Assembly: GCF_002095475.1 (NCBI RefSeq)
Contig: NZ_MLFR01000020.1
Coordinates: 1-64,000 of the forward strand
Direction: 5' to 3'
DNA length: 64,000 nt
Source of the DNA: Pantoea rwandensis
GTDB taxonomy: Bacteria; Pseudomonadota; Gammaproteobacteria; Enterobacterales; Enterobacteriaceae
The notes below the pieces were generated by a model that made no database searches, had not been told where the DNA came from, and saw only the letters and a program-made list of their open reading frames with translations. Positions 48,658 through 58,555 of this stretch are shown here, one piece after another (position 1 is the stretch's first letter; every line of letters begins with the position of its first letter). A program made the translations under genes and the position numbers.

Positions 48658-48681
48658 ATAAGCCGCCATTTGGCGGCTTAT
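48658..48681. terminator. bidirectional terminator hairpin between envZ and hslO
   Basis: ATAAGCCGCC and GGCGGCTTAT form a perfect ten-base stem around ATTT. On the minus strand it follows directly on the pckA-like relic, as a gene's own terminator would. Confidence 0.75.
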
Positions 48682-48686
48682 TCACA

Positions 48687-48740
48687 TCACAAGTGCGGGC
48701 CAGCCTGAATCAGCGCTTTGCCTGCATCGATAACGCGCAT
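48687..48740 (-). pseudogene. pckA: possible relic of the pckA 3' end
   Basis: On the minus strand a short open stretch ends AGKALIQAGPHL followed by TGA. It matches the C-terminal end of PEP carboxykinase (AGAALVAAGPKL in E. coli as I recall it) at eight of twelve positions. It lies exactly where pckA sits in E. coli, between hslO and envZ and in the expected orientation, and is followed by a terminator hairpin. The rest of the roughly 540-codon gene is absent. The match is short and could be chance. Confidence 0.45.
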
Positions 48741-48772
48741 GTGGCTGCTCCCATAGCATTTTTATGAGGAAT

Positions 48773-48793
48773 GCGGGCGACATTGCCGCCCGT
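48773..48793 (-). terminator. hairpin downstream of hslO
   Basis: On the minus strand CGGGCG and CGCCCG form a stem just after the hslO stop codon. There is no T run directly after the stem. Confidence 0.4.
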
Positions 48794-48800
48794 AAGGGAA

Positions 48801-49673
48801 TTAATGCACTTGATCGCTGCTACTGGTGGGTGCGCTACGAATGGCAGCAATATCCACTGCATCGTACACATAGTGAGAACCGCAGTAGTCACAATGCATA
48901 TCGATTTTACCGTCCTCTTCGAGGATTTCGTCCACTTCTTCCACTGGCAAGGTGTTCAGCACTTCGCCACAACGCTCGCGAGAGCACGTGCACTTAAAGC
49001 TAACGGGTGTCGGATCAAAAACGGTAGCTTCTTCCTGGTGGTAGAGGCGCCACAGCACATCGGTCGCAGGTAATTCGATCAGTTCTTCACTTTTCACGGT
49101 TTCGGTCAGTGTCGCCAGATGATTGAAATCATCTTGGCTTGGTTCTTGTGCAGGCAGTACTTGCAGCAGAATGCCGGCGGCACCTTTGTCGCTGGTGCGG
49201 ATAAACAGGCGCGTAGGCAACTGTTCAGAACGCATAAAGTAATCTTCCAGGCAACCGGCCAGCGTATCCGCCTCCAGACCGACGACACCCTGGTAGCGCT
49301 CCCCTTTTTCTGGCGAGATAGTGATCACCAGATAACCGTTGCCAACCATCTCTTTCAGACTGCTACCCGGTGCAATTTCCGCGTCCTCTTTCACGCGCGC
49401 TACGCCACGTAACTCCTGCTTGTTATTGCCGTTAATCACCGCCAGCGTCAGCGGCCCATCGCCCTGAAGCTGTACAGTGATATCGCCATCAAATTTCAGC
49501 GTAGCGGTCAACAGGCTGGTGGCAACCAACAGCTCGCCCAACAGGATTTTAACCGGCTCAGCATAGTCGTGATCTTTGACAATCTCGCGCCAGGTTTCAG
49601 AGACGTTAACCAGCTCGCCGCGTACGGCGACGTTTTCAAACAGATAACGGTGCAGTTGATCATGTACAGACAT
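48801..49673 (-). CDS. hslO: redox-regulated molecular chaperone Hsp33
   Basis: The 290-residue protein has an N-terminal chaperone domain ([18 protein letters not shown] at the start). The C-terminal redox switch has four zinc-binding Cys in [13 protein letters not shown] and [10 protein letters not shown] (about 230-268). Oxidation forms disulfides and turns on holdase activity. It lies downstream of hslR in the leftward yrfG-hslR-hslO cluster. Confidence 0.96.
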   Translation of the reverse strand: MSVHDQLHRYLFENVAVRGELVNVSETWREIVKDHDYAEPVKILLGELLVATSLLTATLKFDGDITVQLQGDGPLTLAVINGNNKQELRGVARVKEDAEIAPGSSLKEMVGNGYLVITISPEKGERYQGVVGLEADTLAGCLEDYFMRSEQLPTRLFIRTSDKGAAGILLQVLPAQEPSQDDFNHLATLTETVKSEELIELPATDVLWRLYHQEEATVFDPTPVSFKCTCSRERCGEVLNTLPVEEVDEILEEDGKIDMHCDYCGSHYVYDAVDIAAIRSAPTSSSDQVH

Positions 49674-49698
49674 AGTGTTTCTCTCGTGGGGGCGAAGA

Positions 49699-50100
49699 TT
49701 ATTTATCGCCCGACAATTTAAATTTCATCAGATCGCGGCGCTCTTTTTTATCCGGACGGCGATCGGGATGCGGCATCGTAAGGGCATTCATCTTGCGTGC
49801 CTGCGCGGTTTTTTCACGCTTCTCAATACTGGCGTCAGTCTCCGCATACATTTCCTGTGCCTCACTGGCAGGACGACGTTGCTCACCAATGGCAGTGATA
49901 ATCACTGTACGCTCGTCGTTGCCTTGCCGTAGGGTCAGCTCGGCTTGCAGTTCAACGATTTTACTCGGTTTGCTGCGTTGGCCGTTGTAGTGCACTTTTC
50001 CGCCTTCAATCATTTCGCGAGCCAGTGCGCGGGTTTTATAAAAACGCGCGGCCCACAGCCATTTGTCGAGGCGGATGCTTTCACTGATTTTCTCTTTCAT
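49699..50100 (-). CDS. hslR: ribosome-associated heat shock protein Hsp15
   Basis: The 133-residue protein starts from the ATG at 50100 with CAGGAG upstream. The S4 RNA-binding domain (about 10-65; [21 protein letters not shown]) is followed by a basic tail rich in Arg and Lys. It binds 50S subunits carrying nascent chains and helps recycle them after heat shock. Thirteen bases separate it from yrfG. Confidence 0.94.
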   Translation of the reverse strand: MKEKISESIRLDKWLWAARFYKTRALAREMIEGGKVHYNGQRSKPSKIVELQAELTLRQGNDERTVIITAIGEQRRPASEAQEMYAETDASIEKREKTAQARKMNALTMPHPDRRPDKKERRDLMKFKLSGDK

Positions 50101-50113
50101 TGCGGCTCCTGCT

Positions 50114-50782
50114 TTAACGCAGCGTCTCACACAACTGGCGATAGTCTCGCACCGCAGCATGACGCTGGAAAGATTGATCGGGCCGACCGGAATCCGGATT
50201 GCTGACGCCTAAACACCAGCGAATGCCCCAGCGTGCGGCTGCATCGAGGACCGGTTCGCTGTCATCAATGAACAGCGTGCGTGCGCTATCGAATGCGGTT
50301 TGCTGCTGAACCGCCTGCCAGAGACGTGGATCCTCTTTCGGATACCCAAAGGTATGGGTGGAAAGTAATAAATCAAGGTGGGCAGCCAATCCCGTCTGCT
50401 CCAGTTTCACATCGAGATTGTACGGATGTGCATTGGTCAGCAAGATGGTGCGTTTGCCTGCAGCCCGTAGCGCTTGCAACAGAGGAAGCGTATCTTCACG
50501 CATTGCTGCGCGGTGGCGCTTTTCCCACGTCATGACGCGAATATCCAGTGCCAGCTCCCGCGACCAGTAATCAAGACAATACCAGTTTAGCGTATGCGCT
50601 ACGGCTTGATATTTTTGCTGTATCAACTGGTGTGCTTCAGCCAGAGTGATATTGCGCGTGCGACTCAGGGTTTCTGGAACGTGCTCCAGCCAAAAATGGC
50701 GATCAAAGGCGAGATCGAGCAAGGTGCCATCCATATCCAGCAGCACAGTATCGATCTCAGACCAGTTAAGCGTAATCGGCAT
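50114..50782 (-). CDS. yrfG: GMP/IMP nucleotidase YrfG
   Basis: The 222-residue HAD phosphatase has motif I VLLDMDGTLLDLAFD near residue 15, motif II ILLTNAHP near 115 and the acidic motif LFIDDSEPVLDAA near 170. E. coli YrfG dephosphorylates GMP and IMP. It lies between igaA and hslR as in E. coli. Confidence 0.93.
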   Translation of the reverse strand: MPITLNWSEIDTVLLDMDGTLLDLAFDRHFWLEHVPETLSRTRNITLAEAHQLIQQKYQAVAHTLNWYCLDYWSRELALDIRVMTWEKRHRAAMREDTLPLLQALRAAGKRTILLTNAHPYNLDVKLEQTGLAAHLDLLLSTHTFGYPKEDPRLWQAVQQQTAFDSARTLFIDDSEPVLDAAARWGIRWCLGVSNPDSGRPDQSFQRHAAVRDYRQLCETLR

Positions 50783-50834
50783 AAACCCCCCACCCTAAAA
50801 AACAGGGCGACAGGTTAGCACAGAAGGGAAAGGC

Positions 50835-52977
50835 TCAGAACAGGGAGCGCACGCTCTGCATAGTGCTCAGATTATGGTTGAAGCATTTATCGTAATACTG
50901 CTGAATCTCCACCATCCGCAGGCGATTGCGGTGGATTCGGCGTAGTGCCAGCAAGCCATTAATGACGCCGCAGAGAATCAGTACCAGCATCAGTAATGCC
51001 GTGCCCAGATAGCGCCACTGTGCCATGGCATCCGGTTCATTATGCAACGCAATGTGACGTGTACCGTTCGCATCCGTGGTGATGCTGGTGATGATGCCAT
51101 TCGCAGCGAATGGAGTATGCAGCAGCATGCCGGAGATGCGTTGCAACTCGCGCCACTGGGAAGGGGCATCAAGATCGAATAGCGACACAGAAGGTTGCGG
51201 TTGCGTCACCATTTGGCGGCCTTCATCGCTGATGATCAGAAAACCCCCTGGCGGTGGGCTGTTTAAGGTTTCCGCTGCACGACGGGTTTCACGTGAGAAG
51301 AAGGTCGATGTTGCCGTGTTGACCAAATTCTCCAGCGCCTCCGCACTCACTGGGCGTAACAGAACATTCATGCCGTTGAGCTTGCCAGAATCGGCTCTGT
51401 GGATCAGCGAATCCCAGTCTTTGGCATTGCCAAGATTCACCAGGGCGTTTTTTCAACCGCACGCAATCCTGTTGCTGACTACATAAATCCTGCGTTTTCA
51501 GTACCAGATCCGAGAAATCATCCAGCAGAATCATGCCTGACTTCTGAATTGCTGAGGCCAACTGCGGGTTGAGTTTAGGATCGGTATTGGTTTCTGGATG
51601 CAGCTGACGTGTGGTGGTATCCAGCAGCGCAGCGGCTTTATCGATAATGTCCGACTGGGGCTGCGGCAGGGGAGGTGCGTTGTTCCAGTAAATGGCTGAG
51701 CAGTCGAACGGCATATAGGTATAACTTCGGTTGCTCTGATAATTGCCGGGTACGGAACACATGCCGGTGCCACTGACTTTCAGGCTGTCACCAATGTGCA
51801 GCGGCAGTGCGCTGAGCTTATCAACACTGCTGACTTCAATGCTTTCCGTGCCTTTTACCCACGCAAGACTGAGCTTGATCGGCATCCCGAGTGGGATCCA
51901 GGTAAACAGCATCACCAACACCAACAGCGAGCCACACGCCAACACCAGATTTCTGCGCCAGCGTTGTACTGGGAAGTTACGTACCTCGTCATGCAAGGAG
52001 AGGAATCTGCCTTGACGCACCACTTGCCGATTAAGGTAAATATCGACATCGGTCACCTGGCCTAAATCATGTGCCACATAGGGCTGCCAATGCGCTGGGT
52101 AGACTAAATCAATGATGCCGAGTGAGATATTGCTCTGTTCCTGGTTGGATTCACCAAACAGGCCCCAGCGTTTAGGTGCACCGCGCAGGCAGTGCACATC
52201 ACGTAATCCTTTGTCGCCGGGAAAACGGTAAAGGAACCACAGGCTGGTGGCGATCACTAAACAGGCGGGCAGAGCTATCCACACCATCAAGCTACCGGGC
52301 AACACCAGGCTTAAGAAAAAGAGCAGGAAGGCAAAGCAGATGGCGACGGCTTCGCGCGTGCCGTCTGTTCGTGAGAGTCGATACTCTTCAGGCGTCTCTT
52401 TGCGCACCTGCAATAGCTCGACATTTTCACTTTCTTCTTTGCGGATGGAGGCGTTGGTTGACATCGACCGCACCAGTGGCGGCAGAGCTGGCTGCTCAAT
52501 GGCATAGTTGACCAGCGAGTGGCCGTTGAGTGAGATCACCAGCGGTAATGTCTGGGTACGAATCAGCTCAACATAATTCTCTTCAGCGATGTATTGTTCC
52601 CACAACGGGGGAAGGTGGACTTCCACTTCATCGAGGTAATAGCGCCATTGGTGGGCATCATCGGTAGAGAGACCATAACGCGTGATGGATCGCGTGACGG
52701 GATAAACATTGCTGCTTTGCGCAGTCAGTGTCAGCGCTTCAGGCTCACGTGACTTCTTTGTAGAACGTGTATCACTGTGCTGTCGCTGTTTGACCAGTGA
52801 CGCAATGTATTTTTCAACGGCGCGGCGTTCTTCATCGGTGAGTTTTCGACAGGGTGGACTAATGAACGGCAGTGGTTTCGCCAACGGCGGACGATGCCGC
52901 ATAGCGTACCAATAACCTATTCCTGCTACTAATGAGCAGGTTAGCATGACAGCCAGAATGATGATAAAAGTGCTCAT
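50835..52977 (-). pseudogene. igaA: Rcs-pathway inhibitor IgaA, frameshifted
   Basis: The inner-membrane protein that restrains the Rcs phosphorelay is here split over two frames: 52977 down to about 51454, then about 51447 down to 50835. Together they give about 713 residues, like intact IgaA (about 711). The break lies in a run of six A residues on the coding strand (T run at 51448-51453): DCVRLKK continues out of frame, whereas five A residues would give RLKNALVNLGNAKDW as in E. coli. The downstream part keeps a full C-terminal domain and membrane helix. Without correction a 562-residue product with a foreign tail results. Assembly error is a real possibility, since loss of igaA is normally lethal unless Rcs is inactive. 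Confidence 0.88.
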
Positions 52978-53374
52978 GCTTTGCTCAGTCCAGCCAAAAA
53001 ACTGCCTTCACGTTTACGATGTACTCCCGGTAAAACCATCAATACAAGTCAATTTTGGCGAGCAGAAGTCATTCTGACAAGAAAAAACTCAGATAAAATA
53101 ACGCGCAAAATCATTGAATTATAATTTATTAGATTATTCCTTCATGGGAGGTTAACCCGATGGTACTCAATTAAATATCGGTATTTTCTGAATTTACCCA
53201 ACCACCGTTGACTTATTGTGAAATTTTAAGTGTAGAGATAACAAGAAGTTGTTAGCAGCCGTAAGCAAATATGTGTCACCATGCTTTCCTTCTGCTGCGT
53301 GTCGCACATTGCCTCATGCTTCGGTATGCTGGCGTCATCGCGTTTCACAAGGCTGTGCAAAGTTTGAGGCTGAT
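52978..53374. other. divergent igaA-nudE intergenic region
   Basis: AT-rich interval holding the promoters of igaA (leftward) and nudE (rightward). GGGAGG is followed by a four-codon ORF (Met-Val-Leu-Asn-stop) at 53160-53174. Nothing else is recognisable. Confidence 0.45.
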
Positions 53375-53941
53375 ATGAAGAATCCACTGATAAAACCTGA
53401 CATCCTCAACGTGGAAGCGGTAGCCCGCTCCCGTCTGTTCACCATTGAAGCGGTTGATCTCGCTTTCAGTAACGGTGCACGCCGCGTTTATGAACGGATG
53501 AAGCCTTCCGACCGTGAAGCCGTCATGATTGTGCCAATTATCGGTGACGATGTAATCCTGATTCAGGAATATGCTGTTGGCTTAGAAAGCTACGAACTCG
53601 GTTTCCCTAAAGGATTGATCGACCCTGGTGAAAGTGCCTTTGAGGCAGCAGACCGAGAGCTGAAAGAGGAAGCGGGTTTTGGCGCAAGGCATCTGGAGGC
53701 GTTAGGCAAACTCACTATGGCCCCGTCTTACTTTTCCAGCAAAATGAATATTGTGGTGGCAGAAGGCTTGTACGAGGAGAGGCTTGAGGGGGATGAGCCT
53801 GAGCCGCTGATTGTGCATCGTTGGCCGCTGAACAATCTATTGGCGTTGCTGGATGAGCCGGATTTCCGCGAAGCACGTAATGTTAGTGCGTTGTTTTTGG
53901 TGCGCGAATGGCTAGTGAAGCAAGGGCGTTTAAGCTACTGA
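53375..53941 (+). CDS. nudE: ADP compounds hydrolase NudE
   Basis: The 188-residue Nudix hydrolase starts from the ATG at 53375 (KNPLIKPDILNVEAVARSRL, like E. coli); the frame extends upstream without support. The Nudix box is GLIDPGESAFEAADRELKEE followed by AGF, near residues 85-107. It cleaves ADP-ribose, NADH and Ap3A. It is convergent with mrcA, with a shared terminator. Confidence 0.94.
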   Translation: MKNPLIKPDILNVEAVARSRLFTIEAVDLAFSNGARRVYERMKPSDREAVMIVPIIGDDVILIQEYAVGLESYELGFPKGLIDPGESAFEAADRELKEEAGFGARHLEALGKLTMAPSYFSSKMNIVVAEGLYEERLEGDEPEPLIVHRWPLNNLLALLDEPDFREARNVSALFLVREWLVKQGRLSY

Positions 53942-53956
53942 TTTTTACAAGACAAT

Positions 53957-53991
53957 AAAAAACGCCGGCAAATCTGCCGGCGTTTTTGTTT
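53957..53991. terminator. bidirectional terminator between nudE and mrcA
   Basis: AACGCCGGCA and TGCCGGCGTT form the stem, with A and T runs on either side, so it serves both convergent genes. Confidence 0.9.
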
Positions 53992-56539
53992 AGAACAACT
54001 CGTGGCTTTGGCCATTGTCCATGAGGGTGGTGCCGACATCATGAACCGAGTACTCCGTAGGCTGTGTGCCATTGATGAAGTACTCCTGGCGGGTGTTGCC
54101 ACCTCCGTTCGCCAGTTTGCCGGTACCACGATCAATGGTCACGGTGACCACACCATCAGGCGGGGTCAGTGGCTGAACAGGTACGCCATCCAGCGCGGAT
54201 TTCATGTACTCATCCCATGCAGGCTGCGCACTCTTCGCTCCGCCCTCATAGCCTGAGATTTGATCCGGAATCACACCTGACATGGTCGAGCGGCCCAGTG
54301 CACGTGAATCATCGAAACCAATCCACACTGAGGTAACGACACCCGGACCGTATCCTGAGAACCACGCGTCTTTCGAGCTATTAGTCGTACCGGTTTTGCC
54401 GCCGATATCGTTACGCTTCAAATCGCGGCCTGCACGCCAGCCCGTTCCCATCCAGCCCGGCTCACCGAAGACGTTAGAGTTCAGGGCACTTTTGATCAGG
54501 AACGACAGCGGTGTGTTGATCACATGCGGTGCGTACTGCTGATCGCCAGCGGGCTGCGGTTGGGCGGGCACTTGTTCCAGCTCTGGCTGCGGTACTGTCT
54601 GGTTTTGTGATTGATCGGAGGTTGAAACGTTTTCAACGCTCTCTTCGTTCAATGCAACGGACTTCTTCGTCTCACCGTAAATTACTGGCAGATTACACTG
54701 CGGACAGGCAACCTTAGGCTTCTCTTCAAATACGACACCACCCTGTTCGTTCTCAATCTTGGAGATGAAGTAAGGATCGACCAAGAATCCGCCGTTGGCC
54801 ATAACGGAATAACCGCGAGCCATTTGCAGAGGCGTGAACGATGCCGCGCCCAAGGCGAGGGATTCGGTATGGATAATGTTCTGAGCTGGGAAGCCGAAGC
54901 GCTGCAGATACTCTGCGGCGTAATCCACGCCCATCGCGCGCATGGCACGCACCATCACGACGTTTTTCGACTCACCTAAGCCCTGACGCAAACGGATAGG
55001 ACCCGCGTAGGTCGGTGGGGAGTTCTTCGGACGCCAGTCAGCACCGGCACCCGCATCCCAGCGTGAAATCGGTACATCGTTGAGGATAGAAGCCAGCGTC
55101 AAACCACGGTCCATGGCAGCGGTATACAGGAAGGGTTTGATGTTTGAACCGACCTGGCGCAGCGCCTGAGTCGCACGGTTAAACATACTCTGATTGAAGT
55201 CGAAACCTCCCACCAAAGCACGCACCGCACCGTCTTCCGGATTCAGTGATACCAACGCTGAGTTCACCAGCGGTACCTGACCTAACCACCAGTCATTGTT
55301 CACCTTGCGTACCCAAATCTGCTGACCCGCTTGCAGGACTTGCGTCACGCTGCGCGGGGTTGGGCCTTGCAGGGTGTCAGATTTATACGGACGTGCCCAG
55401 CGTACACTCGCCAGGCTCAGCGATACGCTGCTCCCATCTTTCATCATGGCAGTGGCTTCATCGGCGCTGGCGCTGGTTACCACGGCAGCATTAAGCGGAC
55501 CGTAGGTTGGCAAGTCTTTTAACGCATTCTGAATACGGCTCTTGTCCCAGCTGGCTTCGCCCACTTTCCACAACACGTTGGTTGGGCCGCGATAGCCATG
55601 GCGCATGTCGTAAGCCATCACATTGTTACGCACTGCCTGCTGTGCCGCTTCTTGCAGACGACGCGTGACTGTGGTGTACACCTTATAGCCATCTTCATAA
55701 GCGCCATCACCGTAACGTTTCACCATCTCCTGGCGCACCATTTCAGTCAGATACGGGGCAGAGAAAGCAATTTCTGGGCCGTGATAGGCAGCCACCAACG
55801 GTGTGTTGCGTGCTTCATCGTATTGCTGCTGCGTGATGTAGTTCTGGTCGAGCATACGCGCCAGTACCACATTACGACGCGCCAGGGCACGTGAATGAGA
55901 ATAAAGCGGGTTGAACGTTGACGGCGCTTTAGGCAGGCCAGCAATCATCGCCATTTCACTCAGCGAGAGCTGATCAATGGGTTTACCAAAGTAGACCTGT
56001 GCCGCTGCTCCCACGCCATAAGCGCGATAGCCGAGATAGATTTTGTTGAGATACAGCTCAAGAATTTCATCTTTAGTCAGAAGCTGTTCAATGCGAATGG
56101 CAAGGAAGGCTTCCTTAATTTTACGCATGAGGGTGCGTTCAGGACTGAGGAAGAAGTTACGTGCCAGTTGTTGAGTGATGGTACTCGCACCCTGTGAGGC
56201 ATGGCCGGACACCAGAGCAATACTGGCGGCACGGAAGATCCCCACAGGGTCAACACCATGGTGCTCGTAGAAACGGCTGTCTTCGGTCGCAATGAACGCT
56301 TTAATCAGCTCAGGCGGCATCTGTTGCAGAGTGAGGGGCACGCGGCGCTTCTCACCAAACTGGGCAATCAATTCACCCTCAGCGCTGTAAACCTGCATTG
56401 GAGTTTGCAGACGCACGTCTTTCAATGTGTTCACATCAGGCAGCTGTGGCTCAATGTATTTGTACAAGCCATAGACCGTGCCGGTTCCCAGCAAGATGCA
56501 ACACACTGCAAGAATCAATAAATACTTTACGAACTTCAC
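53990..56539 (-). CDS. mrcA: penicillin-binding protein 1A
   Basis: The 849-residue class A PBP (E. coli 850) has an N-terminal membrane anchor (7-28). In the glycosyltransferase domain the catalytic Glu is in IATEDSRFYEHHG near 85, with QGASTITQQLARNFFL. The OB-like insert follows. The transpeptidase domain has SxxK in QVGSNIKPFLYT near 465, SLALGAASFTPLQMARGY and KTGTTNSSKDAWF near 715. It polymerises and cross-links peptidoglycan. It is divergent from hofM. Confidence 0.96.
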   Translation of the reverse strand: MKFVKYLLILAVCCILLGTGTVYGLYKYIEPQLPDVNTLKDVRLQTPMQVYSAEGELIAQFGEKRRVPLTLQQMPPELIKAFIATEDSRFYEHHGVDPVGIFRAASIALVSGHASQGASTITQQLARNFFLSPERTLMRKIKEAFLAIRIEQLLTKDEILELYLNKIYLGYRAYGVGAAAQVYFGKPIDQLSLSEMAMIAGLPKAPSTFNPLYSHSRALARRNVVLARMLDQNYITQQQYDEARNTPLVAAYHGPEIAFSAPYLTEMVRQEMVKRYGDGAYEDGYKVYTTVTRRLQEAAQQAVRNNVMAYDMRHGYRGPTNVLWKVGEASWDKSRIQNALKDLPTYGPLNAAVVTSASADEATAMMKDGSSVSLSLASVRWARPYKSDTLQGPTPRSVTQVLQAGQQIWVRKVNNDWWLGQVPLVNSALVSLNPEDGAVRALVGGFDFNQSMFNRATQALRQVGSNIKPFLYTAAMDRGLTLASILNDVPISRWDAGAGADWRPKNSPPTYAGPIRLRQGLGESKNVVMVRAMRAMGVDYAAEYLQRFGFPAQNIIHTESLALGAASFTPLQMARGYSVMANGGFLVDPYFISKIENEQGGVVFEEKPKVACPQCNLPVIYGETKKSVALNEESVENVSTSDQSQNQTVPQPELEQVPAQPQPAGDQQYAPHVINTPLSFLIKSALNSNVFGEPGWMGTGWRAGRDLKRNDIGGKTGTTNSSKDAWFSGYGPGVVTSVWIGFDDSRALGRSTMSGVIPDQISGYEGGAKSAQPAWDEYMKSALDGVPVQPLTPPDGVVTVTIDRGTGKLANGGGNTRQEYFINGTQPTEYSVHDVGTTLMDNGQSHELF

Positions 56540-56618
56540 CTGAGAATTCCCATCTGTTGTCGTTTGGGCAGTTTATAAACAATCGCGCGGTAGTATAAAG
56601 GCAAGCCTGACGCTTTGA

Positions 56619-56680
56619 TATACCCGTCATACTTCAAGTGGCCGCTGTGCTGATAGCCCCTCGAATTATCTCGGGCAAAC
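56619..56680. repeat. short ERIC-terminus remnant
   Basis: TATACCCGTCATACTTCAAG and, about 20 bases on, CCTCGAATTATCTCGGGC correspond to the two ends of an ERIC-type unit with nearly all of the interior missing. It lies in the mrcA-hofM promoter region. Confidence 0.55.
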
Positions 56681-56716
56681 GTCCTTTTTCCCTTTAGAGA
56701 TAAGGAGATCGCGCAT

Positions 56717-57526
56717 ATGGCTTTTCAACGCTGGCAAATCGGATTGGATATCCAAAATGGGCAACTCTGTGCCCTGGGCATTGAACGCCGACGTCATGGT
56801 TGGCAGTTACGACATTGGTGGCAGCAACCGCTGCCGCACGATACGTTACGCAACGGTGTGTTGCAAACCACGCCACTGTTACAGGAGATGTTAACGCACT
56901 GGCAACGTCACCTGCCGAAACGATATTCACTGCGCGTTGGATTGCCGCCGCAACTGGTATTGCAGCGCACGTTACCGTTACCGGAATCTTCACTCAGCGA
57001 ACCGGCCATGAGCCGCTATGTTGCCTCATCGGCACCGCGCTTATTTCCGGTTGAACCTGCCTCACTCTCGATTGACTACCGTGCAGCGGGTGATGCTTCA
57101 CAGCTTTGCATTACCGCAGCGCGGCGCGAAGTCATCGCGCAGTGGCTGGCACCGCTGCAAGCGTCCGGCCTTCGACCCGACGTATTTGAATTAAGCAGCC
57201 TGGCGCTGACGCAGATTGCTATGCGTATGCCACGGCAACACAACCGCCTATTGATTCATCCGCTGTGTGACCATTGGCTTTGGGCGTTGACTGGGGAGCA
57301 AACCACCTCGGGCGCGGGAACCGAGCCGTTGACGCATACACAACTGCGCGAAACCTTTCCGCAGGCGTCCTCTATTTTTTGTACCGCACCGCAAAGGCTA
57401 TCAGGGCCTGGCGTGATGCACTGCCTCCCTCTGTCATTATTGCAGTATCGACAACCGCCGCTCCCTGCCGAAGAAGGTGAGTTTTCCATCGCGCTTGGTC
57501 TGGCTCTGCGCCCAGAGGATGCATGA
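56717..57526 (+). CDS. hofM: DNA utilization protein HofM (PilM-like)
   Basis: The 269-residue actin-like protein of the PilM family starts RWQIGLDIQNGQLCALGIERR. It is expected to sit on the cytoplasmic side of a type IV pilus-like or DNA-uptake complex and to bind HofN. E. coli homologues allow use of DNA as a nutrient. It is the first gene of hofMNOPQ and overlaps hofN by four bases. Confidence 0.9.
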   Translation: MAFQRWQIGLDIQNGQLCALGIERRRHGWQLRHWWQQPLPHDTLRNGVLQTTPLLQEMLTHWQRHLPKRYSLRVGLPPQLVLQRTLPLPESSLSEPAMSRYVASSAPRLFPVEPASLSIDYRAAGDASQLCITAARREVIAQWLAPLQASGLRPDVFELSSLALTQIAMRMPRQHNRLLIHPLCDHWLWALTGEQTTSGAGTEPLTHTQLRETFPQASSIFCTAPQRLSGPGVMHCLPLSLLQYRQPPLPAEEGEFSIALGLALRPEDA

Positions 57527-58068
57527 TGCTCGCCGTCAATTTATTGCCCTGGCGCACGCAACAGTGGCAGCGGCGCCGTCAGCAGAGTTTCTCGCTATTG
57601 GGAGGCACCCTCGCGACAACTGGGTTAATTATCATGGTGCTGTGGTGGCGCGGTGATGAGCAATATCTTCAGCAGCAGGTGATGCTGACGGACGCCAGCC
57701 AGAGGCGCGACGTGCTGCAACAGCAGCTGGCCTTACAACACTCGCTGCTTCAACAACGAGATGGGTTGCTACAGGTGCAGCGCGCACTGCAACAAAAACG
57801 CCAGGAACATCGCCGCTGGCAGCAATTCTGGCAGCAGCTACCCACGCTGATGCCGGATGCGCTGTGGTTGAACCGCGTTGAGCGTCGGCAGCGGATGCTG
57901 CTGTTTGAAGGGCAGGCACAGAGCATGCTGGCGGTTCGGGATTTTCGTCAACGGCTGGTCACACAGTCACTGTTTGCCAACGTCAAGCCGGGCAGCGTGC
58001 AACGCCAGGCAAGTGGCGAATATCGCTTTGTACTACAGGCCCGCGTGCAGGAGATGGCTGATGAATGA
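57523..58068 (+). CDS. hofN: DNA utilization protein HofN (PilN-like)
   Basis: The 181-residue bitopic membrane protein starts AVNLLPWRTQQWQRRRQQ, the PilN signature that docks to PilM. It has a helix at about 22-42 and a glutamine-rich coiled coil at about 45-100. It overlaps hofM by four and hofO by eight bases. Confidence 0.88.
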   Translation: MMLAVNLLPWRTQQWQRRRQQSFSLLGGTLATTGLIIMVLWWRGDEQYLQQQVMLTDASQRRDVLQQQLALQHSLLQQRDGLLQVQRALQQKRQEHRRWQQFWQQLPTLMPDALWLNRVERRQRMLLFEGQAQSMLAVRDFRQRLVTQSLFANVKPGSVQRQASGEYRFVLQARVQEMADE

Positions 58069-58555
58069 ATCACTGCTTCACTGGCTGGCCCTGTCACTTT
58101 CGAAGCGCATTGCGTGTCTGATGATGATGTCATTCGTGCTGCTTACGCTGGCTTGGTTTGCACTGTTATACCCTCAGCAGCAGAGGCTTGATTCACAAAC
58201 GCAAGAGCAGGAGGACGTGGGGTTGCAGCTACAACAGCGCCAGCATCAGTTAGCGGTGCGCCCCTCCATTGAGGCGCTTGAAATCGAAATTGCACGGCTT
58301 TTGCAACCAGCCAGCGAAAACGCAGAGCGACAAACGCTTGAAAACGTTGTTACGGCACGCGGAACACAATTGGAAAACTGGCAGCCGGGTAGCCAACCAC
58401 AGCAGCTGCAACTCCGAGTCCAATGGTCACAATTTCTGCCGTTGTTTGGTGAACTGGCTCTCGCGCGGTTATCCGTGCCGGATCGTTTTGAATTAAGTGC
58501 TGAGCAGGGGGCGTTAAAGACGCTGCTGTGGCTGGAGGATGGCGATGCGGAGTAG
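58061..58555 (+). CDS. hofO: DNA utilization protein HofO (PilO-like)
   Basis: The 164-residue product starts from the ATG at 58061. One N-terminal membrane helix (about 20-40) is followed by a coiled coil (45-75) and a PilO-like periplasmic domain. A longer frame upstream lies inside hofN. The gene overlaps both neighbours, which supports co-translation. Confidence 0.83.
   Translation: MNESLLHWLALSLSKRIACLMMMSFVLLTLAWFALLYPQQQRLDSQTQEQEDVGLQLQQRQHQLAVRPSIEALEIEIARLLQPASENAERQTLENVVTARGTQLENWQPGSQPQQLQLRVQWSQFLPLFGELALARLSVPDRFELSAEQGALKTLLWLEDGDAE

Noticed and set aside
51448..51453. Programmed -1 ribosomal frameshifting at A6C in igaA
   Set aside because: The A run is not in the X XXY YYZ phase, and restoring the downstream frame needs a +1 shift. 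E. coli igaA needs no frameshift.
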